From Dryococelus australis (Eukaryota > Arthropoda > Insecta > Phasmatodea > Phasmatidae), in assembly GCA_029891345.1 (NCBI GenBank), contig CM057009.1, positions 306,653,166 to 306,717,165 on the forward strand: a DNA stretch of 64,000 nt, given 5' to 3'. The notes beneath the pieces were generated by a model. It saw nothing but the letters and a program-made list of their open reading frames with translations. It did no database searches and was not told the origin of the DNA. Below are positions 1 to 12,020 of the stretch, in pieces. Positions within the stretch are counted from its first letter, which is position 1, and every line of letters begins with the position of its first letter. The position numbers and the translations under genes were made by a program.

Positions 1-189
1 GTCGAAGTAATTGTCGTGATAAAATGTTGAAGTGTTGAGATAATTCGAGATGTCAGAGTAATGTAAAAAGTAGTAAAAACAGAGAAGTTAACTTCGAAAA
101 TGCGCGCATAAATGAAAAATTAGCACCGATGTGAGCTAGTTCGCGTAAAATGAGAATTTCGGGTGTACAAATTTATTGAAACATAAGAT

Positions 190-3063
190 AGACACTGGAG
201 AGGCCAGACCAATAAAGCAGAATCCATTTTGAGTACCACATGCATTGAAACCTGTAATTGCAGAGTAAATAAATTACATGCTTGGTAAAAATATTATTTC
301 AGAGAGTAAATCACCTTGGCAGTTTTCAGTAGCGATGGTGAAACAGAAAAATAAAGACGGTTCTTTTAAAATGAGATTTTGTATAGACTTCCGTCAGTTA
401 AATAAAATTACAAAGCAGGACCCTTATCCAATTCCGAATGTCACGGAGACGTTAGATTACTTGCACGGGTCGAAATATTTTTCAACATTGAACTTAGCAA
501 GTGGCTACTTCCAAGTTGAGTTAGAAGAAAGTGATGGGGAGAAAACGAGTTTTGCTACATTCATGGGGAAATATGAATTTAATAGACTCCCGTTTGGCTA
601 CATTTGAGAATTTAATGGAGCATTATGTTCTAACAGGTTTGTTAGGTGATAAGTGTTAGTATATCTTGATGACATTATAATATTTAGTAGTACTGTGAGA
701 GAACATGCCGAGCGCATGTGTAAAGTATTGGAAAGACTAGAGCAAGTTAATTTGCGAATCCAGCCAAGTCGGTGCTCATTTGTAAAAGATAGTAAAGAAT
801 ACTTAGGGAATGGTGTAAGTTCAAAAGGCGTAGAACCAAATCAGAAAAATCTACAAGCAATTAAATAACTCCCCAGACCTAAAAATGTGACAGAAGTTCT
901 CTCAGTGGTAGGTTTATTTCAGTATTATAGGTAATTTGTACCGAATTTCGTGGACATTGCAAGACCATTGACGAAATTAACTAAGAAAGATGAACCATTC
1001 AATTGGGGAGTAGAACAAGGAGAAGCTTTTAAAATGTTAAGAGAAAAATTAATTTCATATCCGATTCTTGTATATCCAGATTATTCACAACCAGTTATTG
1101 TGAGTACATGTGCTAATAATTATGCCATAGGCGCTGTCCTGTCTCAGATGAGGAACGGACACGAGAAACCACTCGCCTATGCCAGTAGACAATTAAATTC
1201 AGCAGAAAGGAATTGCAGTACAACAGAAAAAGAATTGTGCGCTTTAGTTCTTGCCACAAAACATTTCAGAGCATATTTTTTACGGGCTTAGATTTACCAT
1301 TATTACTGACCATGCTGCATTGAGATGGTTATTGAATTTGAAAGACTCTAGTTCTAAACTCACTCTATGGGCACTTCGTTTAGCAGAGTTTGATTTTGAA
1401 GTAGTCCATAAACCAGGCAAGACACGCGCGAATGCAGATTGTTTGTAGCGAATGGTAAACATGATAAATTCAGAAGATTTAACTAGAAAAATAATTAGGA
1501 AAGAACAGAGGGAAGACGAAACATGTCTAAGTATAGTTAATAAGGCAGATAAGGGAAATTTCTTTATTGATAGGGAAGGCATCCTATGCAAAAGAGACGA
1601 AGATAAAATTTTAGTAGTTGTTCCAAAGTCGCTCGTGACCAGAGTAATTAGTCATCACCATGTCACTCCATTTTCTGTTCATCAAGGCGTGAAGCGAACT
1701 CAAAACCTCCTCAAATCTTTGTACTGGTGGCCAACATTGAATAAAGATGTAGATGAATATATTGTGATGGTGCGATGATTGTTTTAGGAGAAAAAGTATG
1801 AAAATGACGAAAGCACCGTTAGGTTCTTTACGACAAGTAAATTCCCCATTTCAGTTGGTAACTCTAGATATTTTAGGTCCGTTACCAATGAGTGAGAAAG
1901 GGAATAAATATGTGTTGTTGATATTTATTGAATATTTCACAAGGTACTATGAAGCGATAACAATTCCCGATCAAACTGCAGAGACAGTACAGAAATATTT
2001 TGCACAGCAGATTATTTTAAGGCATGGTTGTCTTCAAAGCCTGCTGACAGATCAAGGGAGAAATTTTGTGTTTAGGTTGATGTTAGAGACGTGCAAAGTG
2101 TTAAAAATTAAGAAGTTACATGCGACCCCTTTCAGGCCACAATGTAACGGACGTGTTGAGAGACTTCATCGAACCATAGCGGGCATGATATCTCATTACA
2201 TAGATGAATACGGTAGTAATTGGGAAGAATATTTGCCATATGCTGTGCACGCATATAGGACAGTCCCACATTCAGTGACGGGTTATAGCCCACATTATTT
2301 GTCATATGGGAAAGAAGTTAGGCTACCGCCTTTAGGTGAATTGAGTAGTCAGCCTAATGTGTTGGAGGGAGGTATGACAGCCAAGGAACATGTAGAAATT
2401 TTGAGTAATAAGTTCAAAGAAGCATATGAAGTAGCTAGCAAAAGGAATAAAGTAGCTTTTGAGAGACAAAAAGTGTATTATGACAAGAAGTCAAAATCAT
2501 CACATATTGAGGTAGGTGATTACGTGTATCTACACACGCCAAGTGTTAAGAAAGGCAGAGTATCTAAGTTTCATAAGTTTTGGTCTGGGCCTCATAAAGT
2601 TTTGAGAAATCTGAGCTCAGTCACATTTGAAGTATTATTAGACGAGAGAAAAGTTATTGTTCACAGTGATAGATTAAAGTTGTCTAAAAATTCTATAGAG
2701 CCAAGGAGCTCGTGTCTAGGCCGAGACACAACATGTAGGGAAAAAGTTCTGCGGATTATTGATGAAGTAGAATCAGTTGAAAAATTTTGTGATAGTGAAA
2801 GTGATAAAGATTTAAGTGAGGAAAATATTGAAGAAAATATAGGCTCAAAGTCACGCCCAATTTGAGCAAACATAACAGAGTTAGCACAAATAGGTGAAGT
2901 AGAGGAAATATGTGTTGAATGCCCTAGGGACGACAGCACCCTCGATGATAGTGAGTATTATGATAATGTAGAAACTAACGACGTTTGGGAACCGTCGCGT
3001 TATCTAAAAGGGAAAATTCGTGAGAAAGTAGGTGAACCTAGTGCCAGGTATAAATTGCATTAA
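190..3063 (+). pseudogene. pol: Ty3/gypsy pol (RT, RNase H, integrase), env-bearing lineage, broken
   Basis: This is the polyprotein of an LTR retrotransposon that copies its RNA and integrates the DNA. RT starts near 190; a 'SPW' block lies near 310, and the catalytic YLDD is at about 659-670. RNase H (TTEKELCALV, then ITDHAALRW) runs to about 1440. The integrase HHCC zinc region is at 1650-1790, and the DDE core at 1798-2400 shows LDILG, LLTDQG and VERLH. A GPY/F-type module (WSGPHKVL, HSDRLKL) follows at about 2580-2690. In-frame stops lie near 605, 647-652, 866 and 932, frame shifts near 1270 and 1774 (the second disrupts the zinc-binding cysteines), and a stop at 2863. Gag and protease lie left of the window. 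The domain order is pol then env, as in insect errantivirus-like elements. This copy is dead. Confidence 0.93.
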
Positions 3064-3186
3064 AAAACCCCTCAGTGGAAGAGGAGGAAGCAGAAATAAG
3101 TGATGCGTAGCCTCTGAGTATAATGTAACCTAGAATTTGATGATAATTACGAGTTCAATGCGAAAAACTAAATAAGAGGTATATTG

Positions 3187-5090
3187 GTTTGCATTGCAGA
3201 TCACACCATAGGTGCTGGCATGATTCTGGTCCAAGAAATGGACGTCGTATTAACAGGAGACAGATGGAAAATAGTATTAGACATACCCATAAGAAAATTG
3301 GAGAGTATTAATAAGGAATTTAGGAACTGACTGAACATAATTAAAGGGATGAAGTTTTCTGGAAACCAAGAGATTGAAAAACCACGTTCAAAGATAGATG
3401 TTCTTGATAGACTAATTGCAGAATTAGAGGAGGAAGTAAATGAATTAACTTTGATATTACCCAGAAAATCGTCTGGCGAAAAGAGAGGTTTGATAGATGC
3501 AGGTGGTAGTATTCTGAAATTTTTATTCAGTACACTTGCGAATGATTATGTCCGTATTCACCAAGTCACCAGTGAGTTGAGTACGGAACAAGAATTGATT
3601 CATATAGTAGAGAAACAATTAAATTTTGTGAAAGGGATGAATGCCAGAGTAGAGAAAAACTCGAAGGACATAGGCATTTTAGCAAAAGAGTTAGCGAAAG
3701 TAATAAAAACTTTGACCCACATGACTGCTTGGAATACTTTATCAGCCTCAATGATTGAAATAAATCACAGATTAACGATTAGCAATTTAGGGGAAGCACT
3801 CAAATACAGTAGTTTGCTGAGAGAATTAGAATTAACGCTTCAGTCTTATAAACAAGAAGAAACGAAAATGATAGTGGCATTGGATATCATAGCGAATGGT
3901 AGGTTACCTACTTCGTTATTGACTCCATGAAATTTGTCAGAAATTATTCAATATATTGTTCTTAAATTACCCACAAATAAGACTTTAATAGCAGGAAATG
4001 ATTTAGATCAAGTTCACAATTATTATGAAGTAACGACGGTACATGCACTTGCTACAATTGATAGTATACAGTTGATAATTGAGTTTCCTTTGAGATCTGC
4101 GATTAAGTATTTCACAATTTATAGAGCTCACCCCCGTTCCCATGTTTGAGAGGAATTTAGAGAGATACATTCAGATAGTGCCAGGTGCACCTTATATCGC
4201 GCTGTCAGAGAACAGACAGTTTTATGCATTAATGTCTGAAGCAGACATGAGTCAATGTAAAGGTGGGAATAATATAGTTTGTCCAACTAACGTCCCGACG
4301 TTTTCCATAAAGGTTCCGAATTGTCTAATGAATGTAATATTGTCACAACCTGGTTACAATTATAAAATGTGTAAAAGAGAAGTTCTAGGTAACTCATTCG
4401 TACCAGTGTTTATTAGATCAGTAGATGGTGATAGTTGGATTTATTCAGTACAGGGGAAAGATGAAAGTTACTAAAATGTGTCCTTATGTAAAGCGTGAAG
4501 CATGGGTAGTGGAGGAGTGGATCCCGGCGCAAGGAGTCATGTCCCAGGTAAGCAGTTGTCTGATAATTAATGAGAAAATTCAGTTGTTACCACACAGTAA
4601 CAAGGTAACACATATAAAGTACAAAGTGAATGGCGTCAAGTTCTCTCCAGTTCAGTCCTTATTAACAAATAGTGAACAAGTGTTCGTTGCATCCATGAAA
4701 ACTGACTTCGGTATTAGTCTATCAGAGCTAAATACAGAAGAAGATATAGAGTTGAATCTTCTCATGTCGGACATTCATGATTTAAAACATAGAAAGGTTC
4801 TGAGTCAACACATTGAACGCCACAGCCACTACTTGGTGGGGTTTGTTATGATGCGATGTCTGGTACTCGTCATCTGGTTCCTGAAACGGCGCCTGTGTGA
4901 AACACTGACCAGGTGTTCATGCGCCTGCCTCCCACATCGGAAGGTAGCTGAGACCACAGAGCCTGCCCAACTTACCGAGGATCAAGCAGATGCCATGGAG
5001 ATATGTGCTGTTTCGAGCACAGTTCCGGCACCGCAGCCGACATCGAGTATGACTTGCTTTAAGAATTCCATTATACGTCGAAGTGAATAA
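3187..5090 (+). pseudogene. env: Envelope (baculovirus F-like) gene of the env-bearing gypsy element, broken
   Basis: This lies about 120 bp downstream of pol on the same strand, the usual place for env in errantivirus-like elements. It resembles the fusion (F) type of envelope: a basic GEKR cleavage-type site at about 3475-3487 is followed at once by the glycine-rich segment GLIDAGGSILKFLF, the expected fusion peptide. Next come a heptad-rich stretch to about 3880, a cysteine-containing ectodomain (about 4240-4380 and 4480-4560), and a C-terminal hydrophobic segment near 4837-4890 with a basic, cysteine-rich tail. The reading frame is interrupted by stops at 3328-3330 and 3928-3930 and by frame changes near 4140 and between 4425 and 4474, so no functional product is expected. 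In the family the protein sits in membranes and can give infectivity; here that is only inheritance. Confidence 0.85.
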
Positions 5091-5992
5091 ATGTTGATGC
5101 CCAGAGTCAGAATTAAAGTAGAGTCAGTGAAAAGCAGAGTATAGTGCGCGGAATTTTGAAAATTGAATGCTACAGCAAGTAACATTACACTAGGAATCCG
5201 ATAGTCCAAAGAACAACAAATAAAGTTTCCCAATGTGTTTATTCAATTGTTTGATTGTAATGCAATTGTTGATTGATTTTTTTAAGATAATTTAACTCAA
5301 ATATGAAAACATTTTTTAAATTGTAAGCTTAATGAATGAAAACGAGAGACATTTTAAGTTTAATCAATGAACACAATATACGTTGTGTTATGAACATATA
5401 TATTCCACAAATTAATTCTTCTTTGTTCAATTACTCCATGAACATTACAAATAAATGATGATCGAACTATTTAATAGTCTTGGTACGCAAGACAGAGCTG
5501 TAACAAATATTTATAACAAGTGTTGATGTTCAATGATATCCAATGTGTATATTGTGTACCAGATTTGTTTCAGCTGCACTTTGGAAAATTGCGAAGGCGA
5601 ACTTAAATAATGAGGAAGGTGACATGGTACTCCCCATTTTGAGTTCAGTTAATTTTAAAGTTATTTGATGGAAGAGAAATTATATAATTCCCTTTTATTA
5701 ACTTTAATGTTTCTGTTGACTCCGAGTTTGGAAGCAATTTCATAAAGCTTCAAGAAAGAAGACTCCTGTGTCAACATCGCTGCTACACGATCGCTGTTAG
5801 TTGATCGACCGGAAACCTGAATTTCCGTTGCTGGCGAGCGCACATCCTGTTGCTTCTGATAGAGCAGTTACACTCTCAGACTCCATACTTCAACCAGCTT
5901 CACTTTGAGGACCAACTCACATATAGCTACAGCCACATAACTTTCTAAAGTTTTGCTCAGCCCGAACAAAATTTTTCTAAAAGAGGGAATGG
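5091..5992 (+). other. Non-coding stretch between env and the LTR-like block
   Basis: AT-rich DNA without a supportable ORF. It ends in the purine run AAAAGAGGGAATGG (about 5979-5992), which sits directly before TGTAGTGTCG and could be the polypurine tract that primes plus-strand synthesis. At 900 bp the gap is long for a 3' untranslated region, so an insertion or a junction between two elements is possible. Confidence 0.45.
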
Positions 5993-6759
5993 TGTAGTGT
6001 CGCGGGCACTCCGCAGCTTTCCAGTTCAGAGAGAGAACATTTTAGTGAAGTATTTTCACAACTTATCAGGTTCTGTGGTGCCTGCGACAGGAAGCTGTAT
6101 CTGCTCTAATACTGCCTGCGTTGATTTTAGCACCGCGTGACTGCGATTGCTAACCACTTTTGACGGAAAATACGTCTTGTTTTCACGATATTTTCGTCCC
6201 ATGACTCCTGGAATCAACGCGCTGTATCACGCGCTATTTTCCCGTCACATGATTTCAATACCACACTTTGGGGCCGTGTGCAAAGCTCCAGTTTGTTGGC
6301 TGACGCCCTAACCTTGCTCTCTATTTGGTTGGCGACTCTTCTCGCCATGACTTCTCATTTGTGAGAAACTGCTCTTGCGCGACTTCTTGGTGGAGGAAGA
6401 CTTCTCCCCACTACACTGATATTGCTATATTATGCCATGCACGGCCTGAGGAAGAGAGACTTCAGCAGAGGACTCCAGAGACTGCACATCACCGCGTGGG
6501 ACGACTCGCCTGAGCTGCGCTGAGAATCCACTCTCCTTCATCACCGTGGCTCTAATATGTTTTTGCTTCCAGTCGAGTTTTTATTTTGTTTTATATTGAC
6601 AGGTCCTATTTCAACTTCCGCCACATCGCCAAGTAAGTAGATGTATAATTATTAAAAGTGTAACCATTTCAGTGTTTGATTTTATTAAAAGTGTTAAATT
6701 GACTTAGATTATTTCTTATTGAGTGTTTGTGCTCAGCCCTAGACCGCTCGGGCACCACA
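5993..6759 (+). repeat. Probable 3' LTR (TG...CA) of a gypsy-type element
   Basis: The block starts TGTAGTGTCGCGGGCAC after a purine-rich tract and ends CTCGGGCACCACA. The ends form the short inverted pair TGTAGTG / CACCACA, as LTRs do, and the length (767 bp) is normal. No second copy is in the window because the 5' side of the element lies outside it, so LTR status rests on end structure and position. It may be the 3' LTR of the env-bearing element or a solo LTR of another gypsy element; classic errantivirus LTRs start AGTTA rather than TGT, which favours caution. Confidence 0.55.
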
Positions 6760-7860
6760 ATATAATCACGTACGTTCTCCGGCAATTGAATTGTATGTAA
6801 TTAATTTTTTTTTTCCGCCTGTAGTCACACTTTAGCTGACGTCGCTAGCGCGTAATGATCGTGAGCAGACGACTCGGGTTTGAAACTAGGTCGTGTTAAA
6901 CTTATTTTTTATAATAAACAAATCTATTTATTATGGGTAGATCCATACACATCTTCAGTTGCATTAACTAAAACTTAGTTTTTGGCAACTAAATAAGAAC
7001 AAAATAGTTTAGTTTAAAAATCAAAATATTGAAGCTACGCTATACAAACATTTAATTTGGTTGCGCCCAACTAACTTTGTTTTATTCAGTAAAATATTTC
7101 TCTTAGTGATAACCTACAGCTCATTGACAGTGATTACGGAACAAGTGGCCTGTCAGCTTAAGTAAAAACGCAAAACATAATTTTTATTATAAGAGACCGG
7201 GAAAAACGCGGTTGCGAAACGTTGCTGGCCAGTGACCCACCATTTCGCTAGCATTGTTAATTTAATAAAAATAATAGTAAAAACAGAAATCATTAAAACC
7301 CAATACGGTTTCTGACAATTGCATCTCACTTGATCAGAGCGAAGTTATTAAGGCAATAAAAATTCCAGTTTTCCTCCAATCGGGACGCTATACAAAATTA
7401 TAGTTAGAGCAAGTGACTTTTCGTGAAAAATATACGAGTACATGTTGGACTTCAATACTATAAGCATCCAAAAGTAGTTCGTCTATTGTCATCAATTGTT
7501 GTCTACTTGAGAGGGCGTTTTCATATTTGACCTGGTCACTCAGAATTCGACAACATCGGCACTGCCCCTACGTGATTCGCGTGCAGACAGTTAACACGTG
7601 TCAAGAATGAATTAAGCCAAACTAGATACGTAAATGAACCTATAGTGTTCTGAAATATAACTTGTCTTGAAATCTTTTCGCCCTAAGTACAGTCATTCTG
7701 ACATACGTAAACTTCTTCTAACACGAAGTGACTGCTATTGGAAGAAGTTTGGAGCCAATGAAACCGTATTTATGATTGAACATGTTTAAAGTCTATTTAC
7801 TGTCCATAGTTTAAAAAAAATTACTGCCCATAGCTACACGTATGCTGCAGTCACCGAGTA
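6760..7860. other. Intergenic DNA with SINE-like and dispersed-repeat fragments
   Basis: No gene is visible. About 6815-6905 contains a possible tRNA-like B box (GGGTTTGAAACTAGG) followed by an AT-rich tail, a weak SINE candidate. About 7207-7262 carries a copy of the GTTGCTGGCCAGTGAC repeat that recurs at 7916-7960 (inverted), 45800-45850, 53508-53560 and 62080-62140. Confidence 0.4.
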
Positions 7861-8175
7861 ATTAAGAGCACATCGGAGAAATAGCCTCTTACACCACAAA
7901 CTCGAAACGCACACGCCAGCAAAATGGCGTCACTGGCCAGCAAAATGGCGTCACGTGTCGGAAGGCCCCTTCGCCAATCAACGCCTATCAACACGCTTGT
8001 AAGACAGCAGTCCGTACACTAGGCGAACCTTTCGCAGCGCACACTAGCCAATCCGACGCTAGACCCAAATCCAGAGCTCCGTGCAGCCAATCAGAGAATG
8101 AGCACGCTCACTTAAAAGCAACCGCCGCGCCATTCCGTCTCTGGCTGTGTTACAGTTGGCACTTTTTGGTGACCG
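7860..8175 (-). repeat. Dispersed GC-rich repeat with CAGCAAAATGGCGTCAC core
   Basis: It holds two adjacent copies of the core GCCAGCAAAATGGCGTCAC (7916-7960). It also holds the phrase AGCCAATCAGAGAAT followed by a CACTTAAAAG-type stretch, which recurs near 54000-54060. The same core on the plus strand appears near 45800, 53508 and 62090, so this is a moderately repeated family. The class is unknown and no TIRs are resolved. Confidence 0.5.
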
Positions 8176-8198
8176 AATGGTTTTTGGTGACCGAATGG
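8163..8198 (+). repeat. 18-bp direct repeat, two units
   Basis: TTTTTGGTGACCGAATGG occurs twice back to back without mismatch (8163-8180 and 8181-8198). Confidence 0.9.
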
Positions 8199-8965
8199 TC
8201 ATGGAAGCCGACTTTGTTTACAAAAACGATGAAGTAGTTTTGTAATATGTATTTTCGAAACTGAGAAATTACCGAACACAAAATACCAAATTGCCATCAT
8301 TTTGGCTATTTGATTCAATTGATTTGAAACGTTTAAATCTTCAAATAGCGAGGTAATTGGAATAAACAAAATGTGCATCATGCTCACAATAATTACTTTG
8401 TCAAGAAAGTTGCTAAAATATTCTCGGAAACGTATTTTCTCATGAGACAATTATTGTTAAACAAAAATGTTGCTTGGTGACTGATTTATTCTATTGTTTC
8501 AAAACTAATTAAGGCCCTCTAAGAACATACGGGAATCATTGATGTTTGTTTGACGACAGCGGAACTAAATTATATTTGTTCGAGCAAGTTAATTGATTTA
8601 TAGGTAAAAAATATTTTCACGGTATCAGCTATAAATCGTCCGTTTTCACCAACATTACAGCAGCAAAGGCAGTTTATATGTCATAAATACAAGTATATAT
8701 CTCTTGAAAACGCGACTCTATATGCTGTTCACTGTAAACTGAGTAAGATCTGCTTGTATGTAAGTTGTGTATTCCTCCACCTTATGTAAAATTAGCATAG
8801 CCATGGGTCTCGTCAATTTTTTCATGTGTAGTTCAAGTGAAACTGTGAAAAGATTACAACAGTATATACGTTATTTTACAAATTTGCTCATATTTGCACT
8901 TCGATACATTAAAAAAAATCAGAAAGTGAAAGAAATAATTTCAGTTATCACAAATGGGCAATTAA

Positions 8966-9701
8966 AGCTGGACTTACAATAATCCGTCGCACCCGTCCGT
9001 CCGTCCGTCAGTCATCCGTCTGTGTTCACATCTGTCAGCGATTCACAACAATCCATCGTCTGGCAATCCTTCTCTACGGCAAAATTTCAACCTGGCAACT
9101 CAACATTGTGATCTTTAGTTACTTGGAAATACATTTTCGTAAAATTTTGAGGAAAGTAATTTTACGTGATAATAATTTATATAGGCTGTTCACGGTAAAG
9201 TGAGCACTTTTTAAGGCCCTTTCAACAGGCATTAGCCAATAAATAATATATTATATCGCAGCTCTAGACGTTGACTTTTGGGAGTGGCCAAATATATACA
9301 CTATGTTTATTAGTCGCATGGCAATGTTTATATTAAAAAGTGACAGGAAGATAGAAATTTGATGAAAAGAAAAATTCAGCAGGGCCTTAAAAAGTGATCA
9401 CTTTACCGTGAATCGCCTATAATAAATTGTTATTTGCATTAGAAATTCCTTAATATATCACCAAAGTTAAATAAACACATGTCCACCGCCTTGCGTTTTA
9501 TTTCAACGTGGCTGTTCACATCTATGGAATGTCGTTAGAAGGCGATGGCCCATCCTTCCGTCCGTCCAAATGTATGAAGTTTGGGAAATATCTGACGGAT
9601 GGACGGATAGAAAAAAGTTTCCTTGCGATTGGTTGAATATCACGTGACCGGCGGACGGACGGGCGACTGAAAGGTTGTAGCGGATGGCTGACAGCCCAGC
9701 T
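8966..9701. mobile_element. MITE with CCGTCC-rich subterminal repeats and TAA duplication
   Basis: The ends are AGCTGGACTTACAATAATCC on the left and, in reverse complement, AGCTGGGCTGTCAGCCATCC on the right. They are flanked by TAA on both sides (8963-8965, 9702-9704), a 3-bp duplication of the TWA kind seen with PIF/Harbinger transposases. Subterminal clusters of CCGTCCGTCC (8993-9010; inverted at 9556-9570 and 9651-9663) are probable transposase-binding repeats. It has no ORF, and a second MITE (9182-9419) sits inside it. Confidence 0.7.
9182..9419 (+). mobile_element. 238-bp MITE with ~38-bp TIRs and TA duplication
   Basis: The left end TAGGCTGTTCACGGTAAAG and the right end (inverted, TAGGCGATTCACGGTAAAG) match over about 38 bp, out to AAGGCCCT. 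TA flanks both sides. A second copy in opposite orientation lies at 48750-48986, with the shared internal ATTAGCCAATAAATA and TCTAGACGTT. Non-coding. Confidence 0.88.
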
Positions 9702-9836
9702 TAACACTTCCCTCCATCGTTAAAAAAAAAAAAAAAAAAAAAAACCCTCAGTGCGCACGTTAAAATAAATGCAGGTAGCAGCACTCACTTTTTCCAAGGT
9801 TGATTTCAAAAGTGCTCACGTTAAGACGAACAACTA

Positions 9837-11145
9837 TTAAATGCTACTTGGCGCTTGAAATGCGATGCAAATTGCTTGAAACACTCGGTTTTCTACGAAA
9901 CCATTAAACGTGCGTCCAGTGTGCTGATCTACGAAAAGAACACACTCTACAGACGAGGGTTGTCGAGTGCTGTCAAGACGTCACGCACATGAGAAACTGG
10001 CTAAAAACGGCTTTTCCCAAGCGCCGTGTCTGAAAATGAACTCCTCGTATACATACAGAGCTACTCACGACCCCTGCGGTGAATTTTGCTGCGGAATCCA
10101 CCAAGAGAACGATTGGGTCACAGTTGAAACCCCTATAGGTACACGCAGTGCGGCGAGAACACTACACGCCAGTTGAGATCCTTGCGCACTTGAAACGCGT
10201 GGCAGTGTAGCCCTTGGTTTGGTCCTCGAAAGCAGGGGAAATACGCTAGCCTTAATTGTGTGCATGGTGATGGAGCGGCCTGGCTGCAGGGCGGGAGGAG
10301 TGTCGCGAAAGAGAAAATAAAGGACAAATAAATAGAGAGGCTCGACGCTGGCGGGAGGCGTCGGCTAGAATTCGGGATGGGGGTGTTTTCTGTCTCTCGC
10401 GATCGGCTGCTCCTCAATCTTCATCGCGGTCTGTGCTCCCTGTTTTTCCTCACCCCCGTGCTTTTTGGGGCTGGTTGGGGGGGGGGGGGGCGATCACCGC
10501 CAGCCGAAGACCCTCTCACACGAACCCCCCTGCGGGGCAGCTGTTTGTCCGGTAAATGGGTTTATCTAACCCGAGAAAACGGAATCGTTTGGCTCATGTA
10601 AGCAGGAAGGACATAAGTGGGACGCGCAGACTTCATTATCGTCGGAGCACAGCCCAGTAAGCGATCTGTAAGCTCTCCGTAAAAAAAAAAAAATACGTAT
10701 TCGAGTCCTTGATTGCAAACGAAATAATTGTAGTTTCACCCATTACCCTGTCCCGCCGAACATTACTTATCCGCGGAACCGCCTTCAACATCTGTTGCAA
10801 ACTGGTTGTAATAACATTTTCAGTTGAATGGAGTTTCATGTATTTTCCTAAACACGAAGAATTTTTTTTCTTCTCATTTTTGTAATAAACTATTACATAC
10901 TGTAGCTTTACGTAATGGAATAACGACAGATTTTCCTTAAGCTTGAAGTAGTGCGACCTACAATGGACCATTGTACTTAACTGTACAGCATTATGAAAAT
11001 GTGGCACAGCCACTACAATAAATGTCAGAGAAATATAATTTCTGCTGCATATGAAAGAAGAATGCCTGTTTTTTGTATCATTAAAACAATTAAAAGAGCT
11101 TTTCCTATTAATCTCTTTAGTAAAAATCATTTAATAACAGCTTAT
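9837..11145. other. Intergenic; GC-rich block, no gene recognised
   Basis: About 10080-10600 is GC-rich with a poly-G tract near 10480-10491. It yields overlapping short ORFs on both strands that show no motif or domain and look like composition artefacts. 10636-11130 is AT-rich, and its long minus-strand ORF has no recognisable feature. Confidence 0.5.
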
Positions 11146-11990
11146 TATTAATCGATTTTTAAACGTAGGCCTGTTTCCATTCTGGATGCTTCAGAAAGCA
11201 TAGTTAGCAAATAATACCTTCATAAGGCAAGACCATTGTAATAATTGATGTGGTTGTATATTTTAATATATTGGTAATAATATTTGCAATAATTGTATTA
11301 ATGCACATTCATTTGAGCAAAGAAAGTTGTCATTTTTATAACAGAAATAATTTTTAACATTATCGTCATTATTTTCTTACGACTGCCTGTGCTTTCTAAA
11401 TCATCTCAACTGGAAATACTCTTAAACTTGAATGGATAATACAATTTTCAAATAATTTTTGTAATATTTCGTAAGAATATATTTGTGATATAACATATAT
11501 ATCCACTTTTCTTTCATATGCAAATTATTCGTACATTTATGACAATTTTGGTTGTATACGTTACTATAATCAATTCACTGTTACGTCACACTTTTCTGAA
11601 GGCCTGCCTAAATTATACTTTCAAGAAATTCATCCGCCTCGGCCAAAATAAGCTCAAATAAGTCAAGAAAATTACACCGAAGGACAACGCAGCGAAATTT
11701 CGCGCACTCAGTCGAAATAATATTTTGTATGAGAACTATTCCTTACTAGGTGTTACCAACAAACATGTTTTATCACTGTTTTTTATGAATATTTATTATA
11801 AATTAAATGCAATAATTTATAAATAAACGATTGGTAAAACTCCCTTTTATTTTAACAGGGATACAAAACGCTTGTGATACATGACATATATAGTAGACAA
11901 CCGAACATGTCATACGTGGGGTGATTCTCCAAAGTTTAGATACAAAATGTTTGAAGAAACCGCGAATAGACTATACTTAAGTATGATAAG
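11146..11990 (+). repeat. Dispersed repeat family B, copy 1
   Basis: It runs parallel to 13201-13712. Shared in order are TTCTGG(A/G)TGCTT(C/T)AGAAAGCA, CAATTCACTG...CTGAAG, TCCGCCT, GGACAACGCAGCGAA, TTTTATTCA-like AT segments, GTATAAAGCG-type, and the stretch around GGGGTGATTCTCCAAAGTTTAGA. A third, inverted copy is at 60728-61018. No coding capacity; element type unresolved. Confidence 0.65.
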
Positions 11991-12020
11991 TGATTATTTG
12001 ACAGTCGTGTGCAGTGCTGA

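Larger units (their letters stand above)
8721..9836 (+). mobile_element. ~420-bp TA-duplication MITE split by a nested element
   Basis: The left part (8721-8965) starts TATGCTGTTCACTGTAAACTGAG and runs parallel to the complete copy at 47266-47687: CTTATGTAAAATTAGCAT, CACTTCGATACATTAAAAA and AGTTATCACAAAT occur in the same order. The right part (9702-9836) resumes with CATCGTT, a (A)23 run, AAGGTTGATTTCAAAAGTGC and the closing GAACAACTA. The break at 8966-9701 is filled by another element. TA flanks the left end at 8719-8720. No coding capacity; non-autonomous, presumably mobilised in trans by a TA-targeting transposase. Confidence 0.75.

Noticed and set aside
6268..6290. GGGCCGTGTGCAAAGC as an end of the TGA-family MITE
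   Set aside because: No matching inverted end or TGA flank; it lies within the LTR-like block.
10636..11130. 164-codon minus-strand ORF
   Set aside because: Low-complexity AT-rich composition, no recognisable domain, no homologue pattern by eye.
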